Below, piece by piece: positions 16,252 to 23,295 of a stretch of DNA of 38,131 nucleotides. A program made the position numbers and the translations under genes. Every line of letters begins with the position of its first letter. Within the stretch, counting starts at the first letter, position 1. This stretch comes from an uncultured Lachnospiraceae bacterium (lineage in GTDB: Bacteria > Bacillota_A > Clostridia > Lachnospirales > Lachnospiraceae). The notes under the pieces are model-generated. The model searched no databases. It was given only the letters and a program-made list of their open reading frames with translations, and was not told where the DNA came from. Location of the stretch: assembly GCA_902795715.1 (NCBI GenBank), contig CADBME010000279.1, positions 1 through 38,131 on the forward strand. Reading direction: 5' to 3'.

Positions 16252-16956
16252 TTATTCCTGATTGGCCACAAAGCGGTTGAGCTCTTCCGTCAGAGCATGC
16301 TCTCCCGACAGGCGATGAAGAGCAAGAAAACGACATATAGCGAACAGGAAGCGGCCCAGTTCTGTGTGGAGTGCCTGATCATCCTCCCCCGCCAGGGCTG
16401 ACGCCTCCAGCGAAATCAGGCCGGTCAGCATATCCCGGAAAACATCCTCCTCATCAAGAGACAAAAGCTCTCGGCGCCCCGCCTTTTTGGCAATTTTCTG
16501 CCCCCGGATCAGGGACGGGAAAGCAGCCGGGACCCTGCCCAGTTCCTCACTGGCACTCTCTGATTGGGAAACATGGCCTTCTTCCTCTGATTTTAGCCTT
16601 TCCCAGTCTGCCTGCTGATGGTCCATGGAATCATAATCTTTTCCTCCGAATACATGAGGATGGCGATGAATCATCTTGCGGGCGATGCGGTCAATAATGT
16701 CATCGATGGTGAACTCTCCCTGGTCCTCCGCGACCTGGGCCTGAAGGAGCACCTGGAAAAGCAGATCTCCCAGCTCCTCGATCAGATTGGAAGAATCCCC
16801 TGTCCGTGTCAGGTCAGTCACAGCCTGATTGACCTCGTAAGCTTCTTCTATAACATAGGGTTTCAGAGACTCATGGGTCTGCGCCCGGTCCCAGGGGCAG
16901 CCATCTTCTGCCCGGAGAGCGGCGGTAATAGCTTTTAATTCTTCAAATGTAAACAT
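16252..16956 (-). CDS. mazG: MazG nucleotide pyrophosphohydrolase
   Basis: A 234-residue MazG protein, which hydrolyses NTPs and dNTPs to monophosphates and can clear abnormal nucleotides or affect (p)ppGpp levels. The N-terminal domain opens FTFEELKAITAALRAEDGCPWD and has the metal-binding pattern EEAYE (Glu37, Glu38, Glu41) and ELGD (Glu61, Asp64). The C-terminal half is the second, more diverged MazG-like domain (IRGQKIAKKA). The ATG at 16956 is chosen over an in-frame ATG at 16989 because AGGAG lies 7 bases upstream and the family begins there. It is divergent from the surface polymer operon and convergent with the MarR gene. Confidence 0.93.
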   Translation of the reverse strand: MFTFEELKAITAALRAEDGCPWDRAQTHESLKPYVIEEAYEVNQAVTDLTRTGDSSNLIEELGDLLFQVLLQAQVAEDQGEFTIDDIIDRIARKMIHRHPHVFGGKDYDSMDHQQADWERLKSEEEGHVSQSESASEELGRVPAAFPSLIRGQKIAKKAGRRELLSLDEEDVFRDMLTGLISLEASALAGEDDQALHTELGRFLFAICRFLALHRLSGEHALTEELNRFVANQE

Positions 16957-17133
16957 AGGGGTCTCCTGTCTCCTGAATATATACGGCATTCATACTGAAT
17001 TTTTTTTCAAAGAAGGCGGCAAGGAAAGAGTTTCCCTGCCTCTTTACTTATAGTATATCAGAGCTGCCGGTCCCGGGACAGGATTTTTTTTGTCCGAAAG
17101 CGGGAATTATGTCATAAGAATGATATCAGCTGC

Positions 17134-17162
17134 TTGAGTTTTCACAGATATATTACTATAAT
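17134..17162 (+). promoter_or_regulatory. Promoter of the surface polymer operon
   Basis: TTGAGT at 17134-17139 and TATAAT at 17157-17162, spacing 17. The predicted start near 17169 falls only a few bases before the 36-bp inverted repeat, so the transcript would begin with that hairpin. The rest of 16957-17133 holds the mazG upstream region, including an imperfect GGCA-GGAAA hairpin around 17011-17040. Confidence 0.65.
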
Positions 17163-17171
17163 AATAATGAG

Positions 17172-17261
17172 AAGTGGGACAATGGGGACGTTTCATATTG
17201 TCCCATTTTGACAAAAAATCTACATAATGGGACAATATGAAACGTCCCCATTGTCCCACTT
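17172..17261. repeat. Perfect 36-bp inverted repeat (REP-pair or MITE-like)
   Basis: 17172-17207 is the exact reverse complement of 17226-17261, with an 18-base AT-rich loop. Each arm itself contains GGGACAAT and ATTGTCCC (17176-17183 with 17197-17204, and the mirror pair), so it can form either one long hairpin or two smaller ones. GGGAC-footed hairpins in inverted pairs resemble REP/BIME elements moved by IS200-like REP transposases. No transposase gene is in the window. It ends 18 bases before the start of the next gene and just before its ribosome site. Confidence 0.95.
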
Positions 17262-17279
17262 TCGCAGGAGTAAATTACA

Positions 17280-18911
17280 ATGACGATTAATTATAAGACA
17301 ACCGTGAACCTGTCCAACCGCACCCTGTATCTCCAGGTAAACGGCATCCTTCCTGAGGCAGCCTGGGACAGGAATATCCGGGTACAGGCAGTGTTTTCCC
17401 AGAGAAAGATCAGGAGAATCTTCCCCATGAAAGTCGAGATTACGGAGGAGGAGATGGACAGGCTGTTTGTGGCTACGGCCAAGGTCCGCCTTCCCTATGT
17501 CTTCCGGGTTCCTCCCAAACATGATGTGAGTCTGACCTGGAGGTTCTGGATCGGGGCAAATGAGATTGTCCTGGATGACCAGCCTTTCCCGGTTAACAAA
17601 GACCAGTTCTCTGTCAGGGATTACGGGAGGAAGAAGAGTCGGATTAAATATGGGATTTATACGGCTCTTATGCCGGCTATGCTCCTGCGCAATTATCTTG
17701 CCGCGGGAAGGAATATGGAGGCGGCAAAGAAAAAGACCAATGCTGTCGTATACCGGGGCAGTGGTTACAGTTACAGTCCCCGCCAGAGAAATACGGATTA
17801 TTTTGCCGCAAAATATCAGGCGGAGGTAAACCGTAATCCCAGGCTCGAGGGAAACAAGGTATTGTTTTTGTCGGAACGTCTTCCCGAGGAAGGGGGCAAT
17901 CTGCTCGGTATGATGGAGATGTTCCGGAATGATCCGGAGGTTGAGCTTGTGGAGTTTATCCATACCCGGACCGTTGACAAACTGAAGAAGAAAGAGCTGA
18001 GTGAGTGTGCCAGGGCATGTGCTCAGGCCAGGGTCATAATTCTTGAGGATTTTTATCCCCAGCTTCACAGCATCCACAAGCGCCCTGAGACAAAGATCGT
18101 CCAGCTCTGGCATGCCTGCGGTGCTTTTAAGGCTTTTGGATATACCTGTCTGGGCAAGCCGGGATATGCGCCTCAAAGTTCCATGAACCACAGGAATTAT
18201 GATCTGGTTCCGGTTAGCAGTCCTTCCCTGATTGACATCTATGCGGAGGCATTTGCCGTGAATCCGGATAATGTGAAGGCTCTGGGTGTTCCCAGGACGG
18301 ATTCCCTCTTTGATGAAAGCTGTCTGGCATCGAAAAGGGAGGAAATGTACAGAAAGTATCCTATTCTAAAGGGACGAAAGGTGGTTTTGTTTGCCCCTAC
18401 ATTCCGTGGTGACGGGAATAAAAATGCATTCTATCCTGAAGAAGCTTTCGATGCAGAAAGCTTTCTTGCGGCTCTTCCGGAAGATAGCGTTCTGATCGTA
18501 AAGCACCATCCTTTTGTTTCTTCTCCCCTCAGAGACCTGGATGAGGATGGACGGATTCTGGATCTGACAGGTAAGGATCATATCAATGACATCCTTACGG
18601 TGACAGACCTGATGATTACCGATTACAGTTCTGCTATTTTCGAGGCAGTCCTTCTCAAGGTTCCCATGCTCTTTTATGCATTTGATGAGGAAGACTATAT
18701 TCGGAGCCGGGATTTTTATTTCGGTTACCGGACTTTTGTCCCGGGAGATGTGGTGTCCGATCAGGAGAGTCTTGCAGAGGCTGCCAGTGATCTGCTTTCA
18801 GGCGGTCAGTCCCGGGATACATCCGAATTTGAGAAGGCATATCTGGCATCTCTGGATGGAAGGAGCACCCGGAGAGTATTTGATTATATAAGGGAAAACT
18901 ATTTGGTATGA
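17280..18911 (+). CDS. CDP-glycerol glycerophosphotransferase family protein
   Basis: A 543-residue protein of the TagB/TagF family. Residues 1 to about 130 form a beta-rich domain without catalytic motifs that the first transferase in this window lacks. The C-terminal two thirds carry the catalytic signatures QLWHACG, APTFRGD, KHHPF and TDYSSA. Such enzymes transfer polyol-phosphate units from CDP-glycerol or a similar donor to wall or capsule polymers at the inner face of the membrane. GCAGGAG lies 8 bases before the ATG. It heads a run with rfbA, rfbB and rfbC, spaced 60-70 bases, that is probably one operon for a phosphate- and deoxysugar-containing surface polymer. The exact acceptor is unknown. 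Confidence 0.88.
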   Translation: MTINYKTTVNLSNRTLYLQVNGILPEAAWDRNIRVQAVFSQRKIRRIFPMKVEITEEEMDRLFVATAKVRLPYVFRVPPKHDVSLTWRFWIGANEIVLDDQPFPVNKDQFSVRDYGRKKSRIKYGIYTALMPAMLLRNYLAAGRNMEAAKKKTNAVVYRGSGYSYSPRQRNTDYFAAKYQAEVNRNPRLEGNKVLFLSERLPEEGGNLLGMMEMFRNDPEVELVEFIHTRTVDKLKKKELSECARACAQARVIILEDFYPQLHSIHKRPETKIVQLWHACGAFKAFGYTCLGKPGYAPQSSMNHRNYDLVPVSSPSLIDIYAEAFAVNPDNVKALGVPRTDSLFDESCLASKREEMYRKYPILKGRKVVLFAPTFRGDGNKNAFYPEEAFDAESFLAALPEDSVLIVKHHPFVSSPLRDLDEDGRILDLTGKDHINDILTVTDLMITDYSSAIFEAVLLKVPMLFYAFDEEDYIRSRDFYFGYRTFVPGDVVSDQESLAEAASDLLSGGQSRDTSEFEKAYLASLDGRSTRRVFDYIRENYLV

Positions 18912-18971
18912 CAGGCTCATTGACTATTTAAAATCAGACTGTCCCGGAGGAGGCGGTCGGAAAGGAATCGT

Positions 18972-19859
18972 ATGAAAGGTATTATTCTGGCAGGAGGGTC
19001 CGGTACAAGGCTCTACCCCCTCACCAAAGTGACAAGTAAACAGCTGCTTCCTATCTATGATAAACCGATGATCTACTATCCCATGAGCGTTATGATGATG
19101 GCCGGTATTCAGGATATTCTTATTATATCTACACCGGAAGACACCCCGAGATTCGAAGCTCTCCTGGGCAACGGACAACAGTTTGGCGTCCGGCTCAGCT
19201 ATGCGGTCCAGCCCAGTCCCGACGGCCTGGCTCAGGCCTTTATCATCGGAGAGGATTTCGTCGGGGAGGATTCTGTGGCTATGGTCCTGGGAGATAATAT
19301 TTTCCACGGACACGGCCTTCAGAAGAGATTAAGGGCAGCGGTTGCCCGGGCCGAGCAGGACCTGGGGGCGACCATTTTCGGCTACTATGTAGATGATCCG
19401 GAGCGCTTTGGCATCGTGGAGTTTGATAAAGAGGGTCAGGCCGTATCAATCGAAGAGAAGCCCGTACATCCTAAGAGTAACTATTGTGTAACCGGCCTTT
19501 ATTTCTATGACAATCGTGTTGTAGACTATGCCAAAAATCTGAAACCTTCGGCCCGGGGAGAGCTGGAAATCACAGATCTGAACCGGATTTACCTGGAAAA
19601 TAAAGAACTGCATGTGGAACTTCTGGGCAAGGGATTTACCTGGCTTGATACGGGAACCCATGAAAGCCTGGTGGATGCCACGAATTTTGTAAAGACGGTT
19701 GAGCAGCACGCCCACCGTAAGATTGCCTGTCTGGAAGAGCTGGGATATCTCAACGGCTGGATTAAGCGGGATGAGATGGTGGCAGCCTGGGAGAAGATGA
19801 GTAAGAACCAGTATGGTATGTATTTAAAAGATGTACTGGACGGAAAATACATTGACTGA
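18972..19859 (+). CDS. rfbA: Glucose-1-phosphate thymidylyltransferase
   Basis: A 295-residue RmlA/RfbA enzyme, which makes dTDP-glucose from dTTP and glucose-1-phosphate, the first step to dTDP-rhamnose. The nucleotidyltransferase signature [13 protein letters not shown] starts at residue 6, with LGDNIFHG near residue 107, EEKP near 161 and [10 protein letters not shown] near 220, and the length is normal. The ATG has GGAAAGGA just upstream. It is followed by rfbB after 67 bases. Confidence 0.97.
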   Translation: MKGIILAGGSGTRLYPLTKVTSKQLLPIYDKPMIYYPMSVMMMAGIQDILIISTPEDTPRFEALLGNGQQFGVRLSYAVQPSPDGLAQAFIIGEDFVGEDSVAMVLGDNIFHGHGLQKRLRAAVARAEQDLGATIFGYYVDDPERFGIVEFDKEGQAVSIEEKPVHPKSNYCVTGLYFYDNRVVDYAKNLKPSARGELEITDLNRIYLENKELHVELLGKGFTWLDTGTHESLVDATNFVKTVEQHAHRKIACLEELGYLNGWIKRDEMVAAWEKMSKNQYGMYLKDVLDGKYID

Positions 19860-19926
19860 TACAATGGTACACGCTAACCGATAGATATTTAAACCTGCAG
19901 ATAGCAGAATACAGGGAGAAATAATT

Positions 19927-20958
19927 ATGACAATACTTGTTACCGGCGGAGCCGGATTTATAGGAGCCAACTTTGTTTATCTGGAGCTCAGAGACCATCC
20001 TGAAGACCGGATTGTCTGTCTGGACAAACTGACTTATGCCGGAAATCTTGAGACCCTGAAAGAAGCCATGGACAAACCCGGATTTCGTTTTGTAAAAGCG
20101 GATATCTGCGACAGGGAAGCGGTATTTGCCCTTTTTGAAGAAGAAAAGCCGGATGTGGTGGTGAATTTTGCGGCGGAGAGCCATGTAGACCGTTCTATAG
20201 AAGATCCCGGTATTTTCCTGAAAACAAATATTCTGGGCACTCAGGTTCTGATGGACGCCAGCCGTCAATACAATGTAAAACGCTATCACCAGGTTTCCAC
20301 AGATGAGGTGTATGGAGACCTGCCTTTAGACCGTCCGGATCTCTTCTTTACGGAGGAAACTCCCCTGAAAACCAGCAGTCCCTACAGTTCTTCCAAAGCC
20401 GGAGCTGACTTGCTGGTCAATGCATACCACAGGACCTTCGGTTTGCCGGTGACCATTTCCCGGTGTTCCAATAATTATGGTCCCTATCAGTTCCCGGAGA
20501 AACTGATCCCCCTGATGATTGCCAACGCCCTTGATGACAAACCTCTTCCGGTATATGGGGAAGGATTGAATGTCCGGGATTGGCTCTATGTGGAAGATCA
20601 CTGCAAGGCGATCGACCTGATTATCCGTCAGGGTAAGGTAGGAGAGGTCTACAATATCGGCGGACATAATGAGATGAAGAATATTGACATCGTTAAGATC
20701 ATCTGCAGGGAACTGGACAAGCCGGAATCTCTCATAACCCACGTTACGGACCGGAAGGGACATGATATGCGATATGCGATTGATCCCGCAAAGATTCACC
20801 GTGAGCTGGGCTGGCTTCCCGAAACCATGTTTGCAGACGGAATCAGGAGAACCATAGGCTGGTATCTCGATAATAAAGACTGGTGGCAGCGTATCGTTTC
20901 CGGCGAGTATATGAAATACTATGAGGAAATGTACGGAGAGAGATTGAGAAACAAATAG
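19927..20958 (+). CDS. rfbB: dTDP-glucose 4,6-dehydratase
   Basis: A 343-residue extended short-chain dehydrogenase. The NAD-binding motif GGAGFIG is at residues 7-13, the family motif STDEVYGD is near 123-130, and the catalytic Tyr153-x3-Lys157 pair is in YSSSK. It converts dTDP-glucose to dTDP-4-keto-6-deoxyglucose, the branch-point intermediate for rhamnose and other deoxysugars. A GGGAG site lies 7-8 bases before the ATG. A hairpin separates it from rfbC. Confidence 0.97.
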   Translation: MTILVTGGAGFIGANFVYLELRDHPEDRIVCLDKLTYAGNLETLKEAMDKPGFRFVKADICDREAVFALFEEEKPDVVVNFAAESHVDRSIEDPGIFLKTNILGTQVLMDASRQYNVKRYHQVSTDEVYGDLPLDRPDLFFTEETPLKTSSPYSSSKAGADLLVNAYHRTFGLPVTISRCSNNYGPYQFPEKLIPLMIANALDDKPLPVYGEGLNVRDWLYVEDHCKAIDLIIRQGKVGEVYNIGGHNEMKNIDIVKIICRELDKPESLITHVTDRKGHDMRYAIDPAKIHRELGWLPETMFADGIRRTIGWYLDNKDWWQRIVSGEYMKYYEEMYGERLRNK

Positions 20959-20963
20959 AGAAC

Positions 20964-21006
20964 AGACAAGAGACATGTCCTCCTTCTCCGGGAAGGAGGA
21001 TTGTCT
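20964..21006 (+). other. Hairpin between rfbB and rfbC
   Basis: TCCTCCTTC at 20978-20986 pairs perfectly with GAAGGAGGA at 20992-21000 (5-base loop), and outer AGACAA/TTGTCT (20964-20969 with 21001-21006) extends it. There is no T-run, so it is more likely an mRNA stability or processing element than a terminator. Confidence 0.55.
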
Positions 21007-21027
21007 TGAATAAAGGGATAGATAACT

Positions 21028-21618
21028 ATGGGAAAAATCAAAGTAACTTCCTGTAAAATTGACGGGCTCTATGTCATCGAACCCCAGATACATGGAGATG
21101 AGCGGGGATATTTTATGGAAACCTACAATTTCAGGGACCTGCAAAAAGAGGGACTGACCATGCGTTTTGTTCAGGACAATCAGTCTATGAGCCGGAAAGG
21201 TGTCCTTCGGGGTCTTCATTTCCAGAAGGAGCATCCCCAGGGAAAACTGGTCCGTGTGATCAGGGGTCAGGTATTTGACGTGGCCGTGGACCTGAGAAAG
21301 AATAGCCCGACTTATGGAAAATGGCATGGCATTCTCCTGTCCGCAGAGAATAAAAAGCAGTTTTACATTACCGAGGGATTTGCCCACGGTTTTCTGGTTC
21401 TTTCCGAGGAAGCGGAATTCTGCTATAAATGTACGGATTTCTATCAGCCTTCCGATGAAGGGGGCATTGCCTGGAACGATCCCGGAATCGGCATAGAGTG
21501 GCCCGGTCTGCAGGGATACTATAATGGAAGCCCGGATCCGGAAGGCTATGTCCTCGAAGACGGATCCCCGCTGATCTTATCAGAAAAAGACCGGAAGTGG
21601 CCCTGCCTTGAGCTCTGA
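21028..21618 (+). CDS. rfbC: dTDP-4-dehydrorhamnose 3,5-epimerase
   Basis: A 196-residue cupin-fold RmlC/RfbC epimerase acting on dTDP-4-keto-6-deoxyglucose. The family motif GVLRGLHFQ has the catalytic base His64, and QFYITEGFAHGF and KCTDFY supply other pocket residues. Length is usual for the family. It ends the operon. rfbD, the reductase that finishes dTDP-L-rhamnose, is not found here, so either it lies elsewhere or the product is a different sugar. AAAGGGA precedes the ATG. Confidence 0.95.
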   Translation: MGKIKVTSCKIDGLYVIEPQIHGDERGYFMETYNFRDLQKEGLTMRFVQDNQSMSRKGVLRGLHFQKEHPQGKLVRVIRGQVFDVAVDLRKNSPTYGKWHGILLSAENKKQFYITEGFAHGFLVLSEEAEFCYKCTDFYQPSDEGGIAWNDPGIGIEWPGLQGYYNGSPDPEGYVLEDGSPLILSEKDRKWPCLEL

Positions 21619-21642
21619 AAAACTCAGTATTTTCCATTTTTA

Positions 21643-21671
21643 TTGACTTTTTCCAAAGAGAACACTATAAT
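21643..21671 (+). promoter_or_regulatory. Promoter of the AbrB-like gene
   Basis: TTGACT at 21643-21648 and TATAAT at 21666-21671, spacing 17, a near-consensus sigma-A promoter. The start would be near 21678, giving a leader of about 170 bases with a CGAAG/CTTCG hairpin at 21698-21713. Confidence 0.8.
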
Positions 21672-21746
21672 GATTCCGAGAGGATCTTAATAAATTGCGA
21701 AGAGTATACTTCGTCATTACACAGTTGTTTATGATGTGCCGCAGGT

Positions 21747-21809
21747 CGGATATGTGCGGATATGTGATTGAAAGGAACAGGAATACCTTGGTTAACCTGT
21801 GTCTTTTTT
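21747..21809 (+). promoter_or_regulatory. Leader repeats and weak terminator-like element before the AbrB-like gene
   Basis: CGGATATGTG occurs twice in direct tandem (21747-21756 and 21757-21766). Further on, ACAGG (21777-21781) can pair with CCTGT (21796-21800), followed by GTCTTTTTT (T-run 21804-21809). The repeats could bind a regulator and the hairpin could terminate early. The stem is only 5 bp, so this is tentative. Confidence 0.35.
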
Positions 21810-21847
21810 GATGCTGGCGGCAGAAAATGAACACAGGAGGAAGGATT

Positions 21848-22111
21848 ATGCAGAGTACCGGAATCGTTAGAAGGCTGGATTCGCTAGGCAGAATTACATT
21901 GCCCATGGAACTTAGAAAGAGTTTTGATATCGGAGATCGGGAGCCGCTTGAGATATTTACCGAAGAAGACAGGATCATTATAAAGAAGTATAATCCCAGC
22001 GATGTATTTACCGGACAGTGTGAAGATCTGATTGAGTACAAAGGAAAAAAGGTTTCCAGAGACTCTATCCGCGAGCTTGCACGAATTGCCGGATTTGAAT
22101 TAAAAGAGTGA
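21848..22111 (+). CDS. AbrB/SpoVT-family transition-state regulator
   Basis: An 87-residue DNA-binding protein. The N-terminal swapped-hairpin domain is very close to Bacillus AbrB: STGIVRRLDSLGRITLPMELRKS and LEIFTEEDRIIIKKY within the first 48 residues. The rest is a short C-terminal oligomerisation segment. AbrB-type proteins repress post-exponential and sporulation genes. ATG 21848 is chosen because AGGAGG lies 7 bases before it and the family begins MxSTG. The upstream in-frame ATG at 21827 overlaps the ribosome site region. Its own promoter, leader repeats and terminator make it a single-gene unit. Confidence 0.93.
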   Translation: MQSTGIVRRLDSLGRITLPMELRKSFDIGDREPLEIFTEEDRIIIKKYNPSDVFTGQCEDLIEYKGKKVSRDSIRELARIAGFELKE

Positions 22112-22181
22112 TAAAGCGATATTATTGTCAGCTTTTGAAGAGCATATATTCAACCGGCAAGAGTGGGTTTTATTGAGCTTT

Positions 22182-22214
22182 AAAGGGCTCTCCGATTATT
22201 CGGAGGGCCCTTTT
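22182..22214 (+). terminator. Terminator of the AbrB-like gene
   Basis: A 13-bp stem with one G-U pair (22182-22194 with 22201-22213), 6-base loop, then TTTT. It lies between the AbrB-like gene and the convergent phosphatase gene, and may act in both directions, though the minus-strand T-run is short. Confidence 0.85.
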
Positions 22215-22227
22215 ATACAGAAAGATA

Positions 22228-23034
22228 TCAGATCAGTCCGTAATGGACCATGGCATTGCGTATTCCGTCCCGGTCTGCAGGAGTGGTCACATAGGTCGCG
22301 GCAGCCAGGGCTTTCTCAGAGGAGTTGCCCATGGCAATGCTGTATTTTACATGTTTCATCATGGAAATATCATTGTTGCCATCTCCGAAAACATAGCAGT
22401 CATCGGCAGAAAGATGAAGATGGTCTGTAATCACATCTATTCCGGTTGCTTTCGAGCAGGTTCGGGGGACAAATTCCTCAAAATACCAGTCCCCCAGATT
22501 GATTTTTCCGAAAGAGTCAAAATAGGATCTGGTTTTTTCAAGAAATGTTTCGTGGTCCCCACTCTCATTTCCGATGATTACAAACTTTTCAAAAGAAAGA
22601 TTATCATCCTGAAATCCTGCTGCCTCTTTATTGCTATAGACCGTGTAGGAGTCACAGATTCTTTCGATGGGAGGGAAAGGGTCTATATCATAATCCACGT
22701 AGAGACGGTCGGTTCCCTCGAGCAGGCCCTGTACCCGGCATTGTTTCAAAGCCTGCAAAAGAAGCTGACGTACCGAATCCGGGATCACATGGTGATATAA
22801 AACCTGGTCATGGAACCGTACATAAGTTCCGCAACCGCAGATATAGCCATCGAAGGGATAGGCTTTTATGGCCTGGGGAAGGTAGGACCAGGCTCGGCCG
22901 GTATTGATAAATACATAATGACCGCGTTTTTGTGTGCCTTTCAATGCGGCTAAAGTACTTTCCGGAATATATCCCGGCAGGCCTCCGCATAAAAGGGTTC
23001 CATCTATATCAAAAAATAAGAGTTTGCGTTCCAT
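22228..23034 (-). CDS. Cof-type HAD-IIB phosphatase
   Basis: A 268-residue HAD-superfamily hydrolase. Motif I FDIDGTLL has the nucleophile Asp9 and the acid/base Asp11, motif II is INTGR, and the C-terminal motif IV GDGNNDISM is intact. The large inserted cap between residues of about 85 and 180 fits the Cof/IIB class, which dephosphorylates sugar phosphates or phospho-cofactors. The substrate cannot be told from sequence. The ATG at 23034 is preferred to the in-frame ATG at 23049 because AAGGAG lies 6 bases before it. It is a single gene convergent with the AbrB-like gene. Confidence 0.9.
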   Translation of the reverse strand: MERKLLFFDIDGTLLCGGLPGYIPESTLAALKGTQKRGHYVFINTGRAWSYLPQAIKAYPFDGYICGCGTYVRFHDQVLYHHVIPDSVRQLLLQALKQCRVQGLLEGTDRLYVDYDIDPFPPIERICDSYTVYSNKEAAGFQDDNLSFEKFVIIGNESGDHETFLEKTRSYFDSFGKINLGDWYFEEFVPRTCSKATGIDVITDHLHLSADDCYVFGDGNNDISMMKHVKYSIAMGNSSEKALAAATYVTTPADRDGIRNAMVHYGLI

Positions 23035-23227
23035 ATGAGCTCCTTCCATTCTATCTATAATAAAAAAGCAGAAAAAGTGTTATTTATGATAGCATAGATC
23101 GGAAAGCTTTTCAAAAATCTTAAAAAAAGAACATACTGATCAGGGAGAAGATCAGGGCTTTTGGATAGTTTCCTTAAAAAGATATGACGTTTATCCGAAA
23201 ACAAAACTGGAATAATGAGACAGAATG

Positions 23228-23236
23228 TGCTAAAAT
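23228..23236 (+). promoter_or_regulatory. Possible extended -10 promoter of the SGNH hydrolase gene
   Basis: TGC followed by TAAAAT (23231-23236) forms an extended -10 about 60 bases before the start codon. The -35 region (TGGAAT, 17 bases upstream) is weak. Confidence 0.4.
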
Positions 23237-23295
23237 GATAAACTAACTTCAGAGAAAAAGTAAGATGTATAAATTGCACGGTAAAGAGAGGGTTT

